Assembly: GCA_030613835.1 (NCBI GenBank)
Contig: JAUWLH010000032.1
Coordinates: forward strand, 1 to 11,244
Direction: 5' to 3'
DNA length: 11,244 bases
Source: Candidatus Bathyarchaeota archaeon
GTDB lineage: Archaea > Thermoproteota > Bathyarchaeia > TCS64
Under the pieces are notes generated by a model, which did not search any database, had not been told where the DNA came from, and worked only from the letters and a program-made list of their open reading frames with translations. Made by a program: the position numbers and the translations under genes. Positions within the stretch are counted from its first letter, which is position 1. The number at the start of each line of letters is the position of its first letter. Shown here one piece after another: positions 6,512 to 11,244 of this stretch.

Positions 6512-6698
6512 TCGGGACACATTGCCCCACTTATATTTTCCAAAGGGAAACCTCACACCTCCTAGGGTAAATCATACAAAAAGTAAGAAGGGGAGAAGAG
6601 GTATCCTAGAAAAAAGGGGAAAACAAGCCCTGATTCCTGAATAGGTTGCTAAATGGGCTGATTCTAGATCTCGTTATACTACAAAAAGCATAATGGTA

Positions 6699-6758
6699 AC
6701 GGGTAAAAGCGTGCACAAACACCATCCTTTAACCACAAAAACGGTGTTCATAACCCGT
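6699..6758 (+). repeat. Nested inverted repeats (possible RNA fold)
   Basis: ACGGGT (6699-6704) pairs with ACCCGT (6753-6758). Inside it AACACC (6718-6723) pairs with GGTGTT (6743-6748). The arms are perfect but only 6 bp each, with 19 bases in the inner loop, so chance cannot be excluded. Confidence 0.4.
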
Positions 6759-6759
6759 G

Positions 6760-6799
6760 TATAAAGGGAAATCCCTTGAGAGTTTTCTCCGCCTTTATA
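6760..6799 (+). repeat. Inverted repeat TATAAAGG / CCTTTATA with inner hairpin
   Basis: The 8-bp arms at 6760-6767 and 6792-6799 are perfect reverse complements. Between and partly overlapping them is AAGGG-AAAT-CCCTT (6764-6777). The right arm is also part of the palindromic TATA-like CCTTTATAAGG, so this could be an operator or a folded transcript. Confidence 0.4.
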
Positions 6800-6893
6800 A
6801 GGAAATCGGAAGTAAAAATACACAAGAGAAGAGCTACCCCGTTCTGTTACCTAAAATAAATAAAGGCTCAGTCATATTTAGTTTCGAACAGAA

Positions 6894-7076
6894 ATGGATG
6901 TAGAACTGGACAAGGGAAAGAGGGTAACCATCGACCTAGACGAGCAGATCACTAGAAGCGATGGCACCAAGGCAACCATGCGGGAGTTCGTCAAGGAGAT
7001 GCTCCACTACAACCCGAAATTCGAGATAACCACAAGCCCTAAGGGCGAAACATGGTACCTCAAAAAGAGAGAGTAG
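6894..7076 (+). CDS. Unknown 60-residue protein
   Basis: A short acidic/basic mixed protein without Cys, membrane segment or known motif. The first part (VELDKGKRVTIDLDEQITRSDG) looks like beta strands and the middle (TMREFVKEMLHY) like a helix, ending with a strand (ETWYLKKRE), so a small compact alpha/beta fold is plausible. Codon use (AGG/AGA for Arg, frequent GAC/ATC) is like the neighbouring genes, which supports that it is real. An A/T box about 34 bases upstream could drive it with a very short leader, and no Shine-Dalgarno is visible. It ends in TAG, with TAA four codons later. I do not recognise its function. Confidence 0.55.
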   Translation: MDVELDKGKRVTIDLDEQITRSDGTKATMREFVKEMLHYNPKFEITTSPKGETWYLKKRE

Positions 7077-7164
7077 CCACACCCCTAATTTTACTCTATT
7101 CTATAGTTAACGACTTAAGCGGATGCACAGATATTATCAGGCATCATATAATGGATGTTTAACC

Positions 7165-8535
7165 ATGAGCCAAGATGCAGCCAAGGTCCTCATCATAGGA
7201 CTAGGAACAGGCGGACTATATGCCTCAAGGTCCGCCCAGAGATTTAACAGGAAGACACAGATAACCATCATCGAGAAGCGGGAGTACCACATGTTCAGCC
7301 CCTGCGGGATACCCTACGCCATCGAGGGGGTAGTGGGATCATTCGAGGAGCTGAAGCATAGCGTTCCCACCACGAGGAGCCTCCAGATAAGGCTCAAGCA
7401 CGAGGCAACCGAGATCGATGCCGAGGAAAGGAAAGTCAAGGTCAAGAACCTGGAGACGGAAGAGGAGGAGTGGCTGGAGTACGACAAACTCATCCTAGCC
7501 ACTGGAAGCAGAGCAAAGATACTGCCCATCCCAGGCGCGAACGAGTTCCTCGGGAAGGGTATGTACATCGTAACTAACCCGGAAGAAGGTGAAATACTGA
7601 GAGACGTGGCGCTGAAATCCAAGACCGCCGCTGTCATAGGCGGAGGGGCCATAGGCATGGAGATCGCCCTTGCCCTGAAACACCTCGGGGTCGAGGTCCA
7701 CATCACAAAACGCAGCGAGCCATCCCTTCCCAGGAACTTGGACCCAGACATGGGCAAGATTCTAACGGACCACCTGCTGGAGAAGGACCTAAACGTCTAC
7801 TTTGGAAAGGGAATTGACAGCATAAATGGAGTCGATAAAGTGGAATCGGTTACCATAGGTGGGAAGGTTATCCCAGTCGATTTTGTTGTCATGTCGGCAG
7901 GAATCGACAGCAATATTGACCTCGCAGTGGAGGCAGGCGTCGAGTGTGAGCGGGGAAGCATCAAGACGAACAAGAAGATGGAGACAAACGTACCAGACAT
8001 CTACGCCATCGGGGACAACTGCTGGACACACAACATGATCGACGACTCGCCCGCGAGGACAGCATTGGCGACTACCGCCTACAGGCAGGCCATGGTAGCG
8101 GGCGTAAACGTCGCTGGAGGCGACAGGGAATACGAGGGCACCCTTGGCACCTTTGTGACTTCCGTCGGGGACCTTGAGGTCTCCGCGACGGGCTATAACA
8201 CGTCAATGGCAGAGGCAGCGGGATTCAAGGTGATTAGCGGGAGGGCGAACACCGTGAACAAGCCCACCTGGATCCCGGGAGCCAAGGATATCAGCATCAA
8301 GGTTGTGGCAGATATCGAAACTGGCAGACTCCTTGGAGGGCAGTCAATTGGGGTAGAGGGCACAGACTGGAGGATTAACATGATCGCCCTTGGTATAAGG
8401 AAAGGCATGACCCTTGAGGAGTTCGCATCAGTGGAGCTGGCATACTGCCCACCCGTATCGGAGCTATATGATCCGCTGTTGATGGCTACCGATGTGGCCC
8501 TGCGCAGGCTACAGGGCGCGCATAGAAGAAGATAG
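7165..8535 (+). CDS. CoA-disulfide reductase-type FAD/NAD(P)-dependent oxidoreductase
   Basis: 456 residues from the ATG at 7165. The FAD-binding GxGxxG (GLGTGG, 12-17) is followed by redox Cys47 in SPCGIPY, the single active-site Cys that defines CoA disulfide reductase/NADH oxidase/persulfide reductase proteins. Next come an ATGS (112-115), the NAD(P) motif GGGAIGME (159-166), the second FAD motif YAIGD (280-284) and a dimerisation domain ending in AYCPPVSELYDPL, typical of this family. There is no C-terminal rhodanese domain, so it is not a rhodanese-fused Npsr-type enzyme. Likely it reduces CoA-type disulfides, persulfides or O2. A longer frame starts at 7123, but its 14 extra residues do not fit the family, and an A/T box about 29 bases before 7165 supports the shorter start. 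It converges on the Isf-like gene with an 11-base gap. Confidence 0.87.
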   Translation: MSQDAAKVLIIGLGTGGLYASRSAQRFNRKTQITIIEKREYHMFSPCGIPYAIEGVVGSFEELKHSVPTTRSLQIRLKHEATEIDAEERKVKVKNLETEEEEWLEYDKLILATGSRAKILPIPGANEFLGKGMYIVTNPEEGEILRDVALKSKTAAVIGGGAIGMEIALALKHLGVEVHITKRSEPSLPRNLDPDMGKILTDHLLEKDLNVYFGKGIDSINGVDKVESVTIGGKVIPVDFVVMSAGIDSNIDLAVEAGVECERGSIKTNKKMETNVPDIYAIGDNCWTHNMIDDSPARTALATTAYRQAMVAGVNVAGGDREYEGTLGTFVTSVGDLEVSATGYNTSMAEAAGFKVISGRANTVNKPTWIPGAKDISIKVVADIETGRLLGGQSIGVEGTDWRINMIALGIRKGMTLEEFASVELAYCPPVSELYDPLLMATDVALRRLQGAHRRR

Positions 8536-8546
8536 GGAATAAACCC

Positions 8547-9206
8547 CTACTTTTTGTTGTTTCTAACCACCGAGCCCAATCTCTGGGCAAGGATATCGGC
8601 CTTCTTGTATACATCAGGCTGGATCTGAGGGATCATCCAGGACTGGATCTCGTCAAGGAAACCATGCTTACCGACAACGGCCCCAGCGGTGCATTTCTCG
8701 CCAAATCCACAGGTATAGCACTGGGCAATACCACTGACATGCACGACGCCCACGGGCTCTGCCATGTAGTTACTCTTAAACATCTGTCGGATATATTTCT
8801 CGGCTGGGTTGTCGTCGACCTCCCCAGATGCAACAATAGCGTTCAGTTTGCCCGCAAGGGGGAAAACCTCTCTGTGGCGTAAGCTGAAGGTCCTCTCAAG
8901 GAAGGCGTGTCCATGCGCGTTGATGGTCCCATAATAGTTTGGGGCACCGAATACGACGGCGTCGGCCTCGAATATCTTATCCCTGATTTCTGCCCAGTCA
9001 TCATCGATGACACATACATTGTCCTTGGCGCAGGCTAGGCATGCCTGACAACCGCTGATCCTCTTGCCCGCGAGACTGACATACTCGTATGACTCACCAG
9101 TCTTCTCAAGGACATACTTTACAATGTGGTCGTTGACTCCCTTCAGGAGCCTACCCGACTCGTCGCGGACGGTCTGTCTTCCGCTTGCGCTTATACCAAG
9201 TATCAT
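8547..9206 (-). CDS. Isf-like iron-sulfur flavoprotein (NADPH-dependent FMN reductase family)
   Basis: 219 residues. The flavodoxin-like fold opens with ILGISASGR (2-10), the FMN phosphate loop region. The cysteine block Cys53-56-59-65 (CX2CX2CX5C) is the compact [4Fe-4S] motif of archaeal iron-sulfur flavoproteins. FGAPNYYGTINAHGHAFLER is the usual flavin-contact region. A second Cys cluster, CYTCGFGEKC, lies near residue 162-171 and may bind a further cluster or be structural. Isf proteins are soluble two-electron/one-electron carriers that reduce O2 or peroxide or pass electrons from ferredoxin. The start ATG lies two bases after the TAG of the DsrE-like gene, so they form an operon and are likely co-translated. 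The physiological partner is not visible. Confidence 0.85.
   Translation of the reverse strand: MILGISASGRQTVRDESGRLLKGVNDHIVKYVLEKTGESYEYVSLAGKRISGCQACLACAKDNVCVIDDDWAEIRDKIFEADAVVFGAPNYYGTINAHGHAFLERTFSLRHREVFPLAGKLNAIVASGEVDDNPAEKYIRQMFKSNYMAEPVGVVHVSGIAQCYTCGFGEKCTAGAVVGKHGFLDEIQSWMIPQIQPDVYKKADILAQRLGSVVRNNKK
8551..8562 (+). terminator. T-rich tract, possible terminator of the oxidoreductase gene
   Basis: TTTTTGTTGTTT begins 16 bases past the TAG at 8533-8535 on the plus strand. It lies inside the 3' end of the convergent gene, where its complement encodes the Asn-Lys-rich tail, so it may do both jobs. Confidence 0.35.
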
Positions 9207-9208
9207 GT

Positions 9209-9550
9209 CTACCAGATCATTGGCGTGTAGCCGTCTTTAATGTAATTGCTGATGATGGTGCCCACGTACTCTACCTTCACGCCCATCCCGTTGATCTTCT
9301 CGCTGATCCCTTCCCTGTCGCTGATAGCTTTACAGGCAAAGGTCTCCCCCATTCCCGCAATCTCTATGGCTGCATTGGATACATCAGGATCGCTGTACAT
9401 TAGCTGCTCAGAAGGACCAAAGTAAACGACCTTGACATCGTCCATCCATTTTCGCAGAATGGTGTTCTTGGCGTACATGAGCCCTGTAAGAGCCTTCGCC
9501 TTGTCGCCTGTAGCGATGATTACAAGTAGTTTTGAACTCAAATTAATCAT
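9209..9550 (-). CDS. DsrE/DsrF-like small sulfur-relay-type protein
   Basis: 113 residues of the DsrE fold. An N-terminal LLVIIATGDKAKALTGLMYAKN stretch is followed by VKVVYFGPSEQLMY, GETFACKAIS and a C-terminal VEYVGTIISNYIKDGY. The single Cys (in FACKAIS) is at the position where DsrE-type proteins often carry persulfide, so sulfur transfer is possible. Some archaeal members are only of unknown function. The ATG at 9550 is 23 bases from a TATA box on the minus strand and suits a leaderless transcript. It is the first gene of a two-gene operon with the Isf-like flavoprotein. It is in frame with the upstream OB-fold gene across that gene's TAG, but the promoter between shows the two are separate. 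Confidence 0.8.
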   Translation of the reverse strand: MINLSSKLLVIIATGDKAKALTGLMYAKNTILRKWMDDVKVVYFGPSEQLMYSDPDVSNAAIEIAGMGETFACKAISDREGISEKINGMGVKVEYVGTIISNYIKDGYTPMIW

Positions 9551-9561
9551 GGGCTCATGAG

Positions 9562-9582
9562 AGCGGTCTAATAAAAACCGCT
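9562..9582 (-). promoter_or_regulatory. Inverted repeat surrounding the TATA box of the dsrE-isf operon
   Basis: AGCGGT (9562-9567) and ACCGCT (9577-9582) are perfect 6-bp arms around the TATA-like TTTTTATTA (minus strand; 9569-9577). The ATG is at 9550. The right arm touches the stop of the upstream gene. It may be an operator, or a terminator hairpin for the OB-fold gene. Confidence 0.5.
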
Positions 9583-9922
9583 AGGTGATTCTAGCGCCGT
9601 TCTGGATTTCCCTATCTGTGGTTAAAAGGACGCACTCATCCCCTATCTCGGCTGCAAGCAGCATGCCATAGCTCGTCTGACCGAATATCTTGGCTGGCTT
9701 CAGGTTCACAAGCACTGGGATGACCTTACCGACAAGCTCCTCCGCAGTGTACCAGTCCACGAGGCTTGTCAGTATCTGCCTTAACTCGTCCTCTCCGCAG
9801 TCTACCATGAGCCTGTACAGCTTGTCCGATCCCTCGACCTTCTCGCATGTCTCGACGGTTCCGATGCGGATATCCAGTTTCTTGAAGTCCTTGTACGATA
9901 GTTCCCCTAGCAATTTAATCAA
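9581..9922 (-). CDS. Stand-alone tRNA-binding OB-fold protein (MetRS C-terminal/beta-subunit type)
   Basis: 113 residues from a TTG at 9922. It is a single EMAP/Arc1p-type tRNA-binding domain: LDIRIGTVETCEKVEGSDKL, a LRQILTSL strand, then VNLKPAKIFGQTSYGMLLAAE, which includes the NLKPxKxxGxxSxGM signature. In many archaea this domain is separate from MetRS and is thought to bind tRNA as an appended beta subunit; related CsaA acts as a chaperone. A longer frame begins at 9997, but that part overlaps the M20 gene and includes its hairpin. A TATA box on the minus strand (9940-9949) about 23 bases before the TTG supports the shorter, leaderless start. No other translation genes are nearby. Confidence 0.83.
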   Translation of the reverse strand: MIKLLGELSYKDFKKLDIRIGTVETCEKVEGSDKLYRLMVDCGEDELRQILTSLVDWYTAEELVGKVIPVLVNLKPAKIFGQTSYGMLLAAEIGDECVLLTTDREIQNGARIT

Positions 9923-9932
9923 AAACTGGCTG

Positions 9933-9951
9933 CCCTTATGGAATATAAGGG
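9933..9951 (-). promoter_or_regulatory. Inverted repeat surrounding the TATA box of the OB-fold gene
   Basis: CCCTTAT (9933-9939) and ATAAGGG (9945-9951) form a perfect 7-bp palindrome with a 5-base spacer. The TATA-like CTTATATTCC (minus strand) is inside it. It also begins one base past the M20 stop (9952-9954), so it could end that transcript too. Confidence 0.5.
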
Positions 9952-10992
9952 TTAGTTGAGGAAGCCAAGGGCTATCCTCGTGTACATTTCGGAACAAGGC
10001 GGGAGCCAGCTGAGGGGTACATACTCGTTCGCCTTGTGGGTGTCGCCCCTCTTAGGCCCCAGATGAAGGCAGGGTATACCGCCCACACCAGCGAAGGTGT
10101 TGGCGTCAGTGATGCTCTTGCTGTACATGTAAAGAGGCTCGATGCCCATGACATCAGTGTAGACACCGTGGAAAAGCTTCAGTATAGACTCCTCAGGGTC
10201 CATCTCGAAGGACTCGTACCTCGGGGGCTTGATCTTCACCGCCACAGATGATTTGAGACCCAATGATTCAACTAGTTTTTCCATATCCTTCACAGCCCCT
10301 TCAACGGTTTCCCCTGGCACGATGAGCCTGTTCACCTCGAATCTACAGTATGCTGGGACAAGGACAGAGTAGATATCGTATCCTCCCTCGATCTTCAATG
10401 TGCTGTAATTTCCCTTCCCGAACTTGTGGTGCTCTTGGAATTCAAGCTTGTCCAGGTTCGCAAGAATCTCTCCCGCTTCCTCGACTGCATTTACTCCCTG
10501 CTCCGGAGTAAAATCATGAGCAGCGGTCCCATAGACGTGGATATCATAAAGCAGCTTACCTACAATTCCCAGCGGCACAGGTTTGGATTCATCGGCAGGG
10601 TATGGCTCGGCGAGCACCACAGCGTCAACGTTCCTGTAATCAGTATCTAGCAGGGCTACAGCCCCATCTCCCATAGCCTCCTCATCGATTACCGCGCTGA
10701 AGCTAAGCTCACCCTTGAACTCGGTGTCCGAATCCACGATTGCCCTGATCATGTTCAATGTGCATGCTATACCTGCTTTCATGTCGCATCTACCCAGTCC
10801 GTGAAGCCTGTCCCCCTTCTGCACTGGCTCAAAGGGGTCTGTGTCCCATCCATCTACAACGGGAACCGTGTCAGTGTGTCCATTGAAGTGAAGGCGTTTT
10901 CCGTCCCCCATCCTGAGCTTCCCGTATATGTTTGGCCTGTCTGGGTGAACCATGTGTTCCTCGGTTTCAAGTCCGAGGCGCTCAAGCTCCAC
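9952..10992 (-). CDS. M20-family metallopeptidase/deacylase (ArgE/DapE type), N-terminus disrupted
   Basis: 346 residues are open from a GTG at 10992. The dinuclear zinc site is complete: His39 and Asp41 (GHTDTVP), bridging Asp70 (RCDMKAG), catalytic Glu104 with Glu105 (IDEEAMG), Glu129 (AEP) and His319 (DTHKANEY). A lid/dimerisation domain lies between about residues 150 and 265. The family removes acyl groups or C-terminal amino acids (ArgE, DapE, LysK, carboxypeptidase G2); the substrate cannot be told. About 40 residues usual at the M20 N-terminus are missing. They are still present in the DNA upstream but in another frame with a stop (see 10993-11108). The GTG at 10992 falls mid-helix, so it is a poor natural start. 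The protein may be inactive, or the sequence may hold errors. The adjacent tandem paralog is partly visible. Confidence 0.78.
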   Translation of the reverse strand: MELERLGLETEEHMVHPDRPNIYGKLRMGDGKRLHFNGHTDTVPVVDGWDTDPFEPVQKGDRLHGLGRCDMKAGIACTLNMIRAIVDSDTEFKGELSFSAVIDEEAMGDGAVALLDTDYRNVDAVVLAEPYPADESKPVPLGIVGKLLYDIHVYGTAAHDFTPEQGVNAVEEAGEILANLDKLEFQEHHKFGKGNYSTLKIEGGYDIYSVLVPAYCRFEVNRLIVPGETVEGAVKDMEKLVESLGLKSSVAVKIKPPRYESFEMDPEESILKLFHGVYTDVMGIEPLYMYSKSITDANTFAGVGGIPCLHLGPKRGDTHKANEYVPLSWLPPCSEMYTRIALGFLN

Positions 10993-11108
10993 TCTAATGT
11001 GCTCGGCTAGCTCCGCCTCGTCACCGACAACCGAGGGATGCGGATCATCTCCTCGGTCAAGCGTCTTGATTACGCATCATCCAGTTTCCTGATGGCGTCT
11101 TCAATCAT
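10993..11108 (-). pseudogene. Remains of the M20 gene's 5' end, with a stop and a frameshift
   Basis: An ATG at 11108, with a TATA box 23 bases upstream, opens MIEDAIRKLDDA, then hits TAA (11070-11072). The same frame goes on SRRLTEEMIRIP, which is what M20 proteins show before a PSV motif. A one-base frame change near 11034-11037 is needed to reach SVVGDEAELAEHIRVELERLG, which is continuous with the 346-residue body. One lost C in CCC(C)TCGG would explain it. So at least two lesions are needed: a nonsense or indel, and a frameshift. Real decay and assembly or base-calling errors are both possible. Confidence 0.6.
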
Positions 11109-11127
11109 GTGGAAATTACGGGGATAA

Positions 11128-11135
11128 TAGTATAA
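11128..11135 (-). promoter_or_regulatory. TATA box of the M20 gene
   Basis: The minus strand reads TTATACTA, centred about 23 bases before the ATG at 11108. It argues that this ATG is the ancestral start and that the inner M20 gene has its own promoter. Confidence 0.45.
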
Positions 11136-11139
11136 GAAA

Positions 11140-11244
11140 CTAGGAGAGGAAACGGCATGCTATCCTGGCGTACATCTCGGAGACCGGCGGCAGCCACTCA
11201 AGCTTAACGTGCTCGTTTGGCTGGTGGGCTCCTCCCCTCTGGGG
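11140..11244 (-). CDS. C-terminal end of a second M20-family peptidase (tandem paralog, cut by the window edge)
   Basis: Only the last 34 residues are visible, ending in TAG at 11140-11142. They match the tail of the neighbouring M20 protein at 21 of 34 positions, without gaps. The shared parts are PxRG, His-x-x-Asn-Glu, WLPP and SEMYxRIA. The His at the seventh visible residue corresponds to zinc ligand His319 of the neighbour. The gene therefore arose by tandem duplication or belongs to the same subfamily. Its start and most of the active site lie outside the window. Confidence 0.75.
   Translation of the reverse strand, partial: PQRGGAHQPNEHVKLEWLPPVSEMYARIACRFLS

Larger units (their letters stand above)
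6512..6893 (+). other. 382-base A/T-rich non-coding stretch with several inverted repeats
   Basis: No convincing protein or tRNA is seen. The stretch is clearly richer in A/T than the genes around it. It holds a small TTTCC/GGAAA hairpin (6537-6550), a nested pair of inverted repeats (6699-6758), a small hairpin AAGGG-AAAT-CCCTT (6764-6777) inside a wider TATAAAGG/CCTTTATA repeat (6760-6799), and a TATA-like palindrome CCTTTATAAGG (6792-6802). The right end must contain the promoter of the gene at 6894 (A/T box AAATAAATAAAG, about 6854-6865). A small RNA or a multi-site regulatory region is possible; I recognise no known RNA class. Confidence 0.5.

Noticed and set aside
6250..6570. 106-codon frame overlapping the 75-residue gene
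   Set aside because: Its product is Arg/Pro-rich and without a plausible fold, while the overlapping frame at 6284 gives a normal compact protein.
7123..7164. N-terminal extension of the FAD oxidoreductase from the ATG at 7123
   Set aside because: The 14 extra residues do not resemble the family, and the FAD motif is normally close to the start, as with the ATG at 7165.
7314..8408. Minus-strand frames inside the FAD oxidoreductase gene (up to 147 codons)
   Set aside because: They are Ser/Pro-rich shadow frames of a strongly recognised gene, without start signals.
7165..8535. Rhodanese-fused CoA-disulfide/persulfide reductase
   Set aside because: The protein ends soon after the YCPP dimerisation region, so there is no room for a rhodanese domain.
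9209..9922. OB-fold protein fused to the DsrE-like protein through its TAG
   Set aside because: They are in frame, but the link would be translated from the palindrome and TATA box of the dsrE promoter, and both are complete single-domain proteins on their own.
9923..9997. N-terminal extension of the OB-fold protein
   Set aside because: It would overlap the M20 gene's 3' end and cross the palindrome; the TATA spacing favours the TTG at 9922.
1..11244. CRISPR array, tRNA, rRNA, transposase or phage genes
   Set aside because: I saw no direct repeat-spacer pattern, no tRNA T-loop or acceptor pairing in the gaps, and no transposase or integrase motifs in the proteins.

Overview
The window looks archaeal. 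Most genes have a T/A-rich TATA-like box about 23-28 bases before a start codon with no Shine-Dalgarno site (leaderless layout), and GTG/TTG starts are common. It carries an HdrE/HdrD-type heterodisulfide reductase pair, and arginine is often encoded by AGG. The lineage cannot be fixed from sequence alone. A methanogen-related or Thermoplasmata-like anaerobe would fit, but that is inference. TAG is the most common stop codon (11 of 17 visible gene ends).

Left part (1-2589, plus strand): a tightly coupled operon. It holds the 3' end of an HdrE/NarI-like membrane cytochrome b, a complete HdrD-like iron-sulfur protein with two CCG domains, and a UbiA-family enzyme most like protoheme IX farnesyltransferase (CtaB). 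HdrE and HdrD overlap by 11 bases, and HdrD and CtaB by one. Then come a convergent YfiT/DinB-type putative metal hydrolase and a divergent cupin.

Middle (3617-5505): a four-motif cysteine-rich iron-sulfur protein whose single reading frame is cut at codon 61 by an in-frame TAG, followed by a convergent SelA-like PLP enzyme. 5615-7076 is a run of very small genes: a helical protein, a stand-alone SWIM zinc finger, a possible winged-helix protein and an unknown 60-residue protein. A 382-base non-coding stretch (6512-6893) among them contains several inverted repeats.

Right part (7165-11244): a CoA-disulfide-reductase-type FAD/NAD(P) oxidoreductase converges on a minus-strand DsrE-like protein plus Isf-type iron-sulfur flavoprotein operon. 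Beyond these are a stand-alone tRNA-binding OB-fold protein and two tandem M20 metallopeptidase genes. The inner M20 gene has a scrambled 5' end; the outer one is cut by the window edge. Short inverted repeats surround the TATA boxes at two junctions here.

The common theme is thiol/disulfide, Fe-S and flavin redox chemistry. The points most worth checking are the in-frame TAG in the Fe-S protein (pyrrolysine, nonsense mutation or sequence error), the hdrED-ctaB coupling (possible farnesylated heme in a heterodisulfide reductase cytochrome) and the structured intergenic region.
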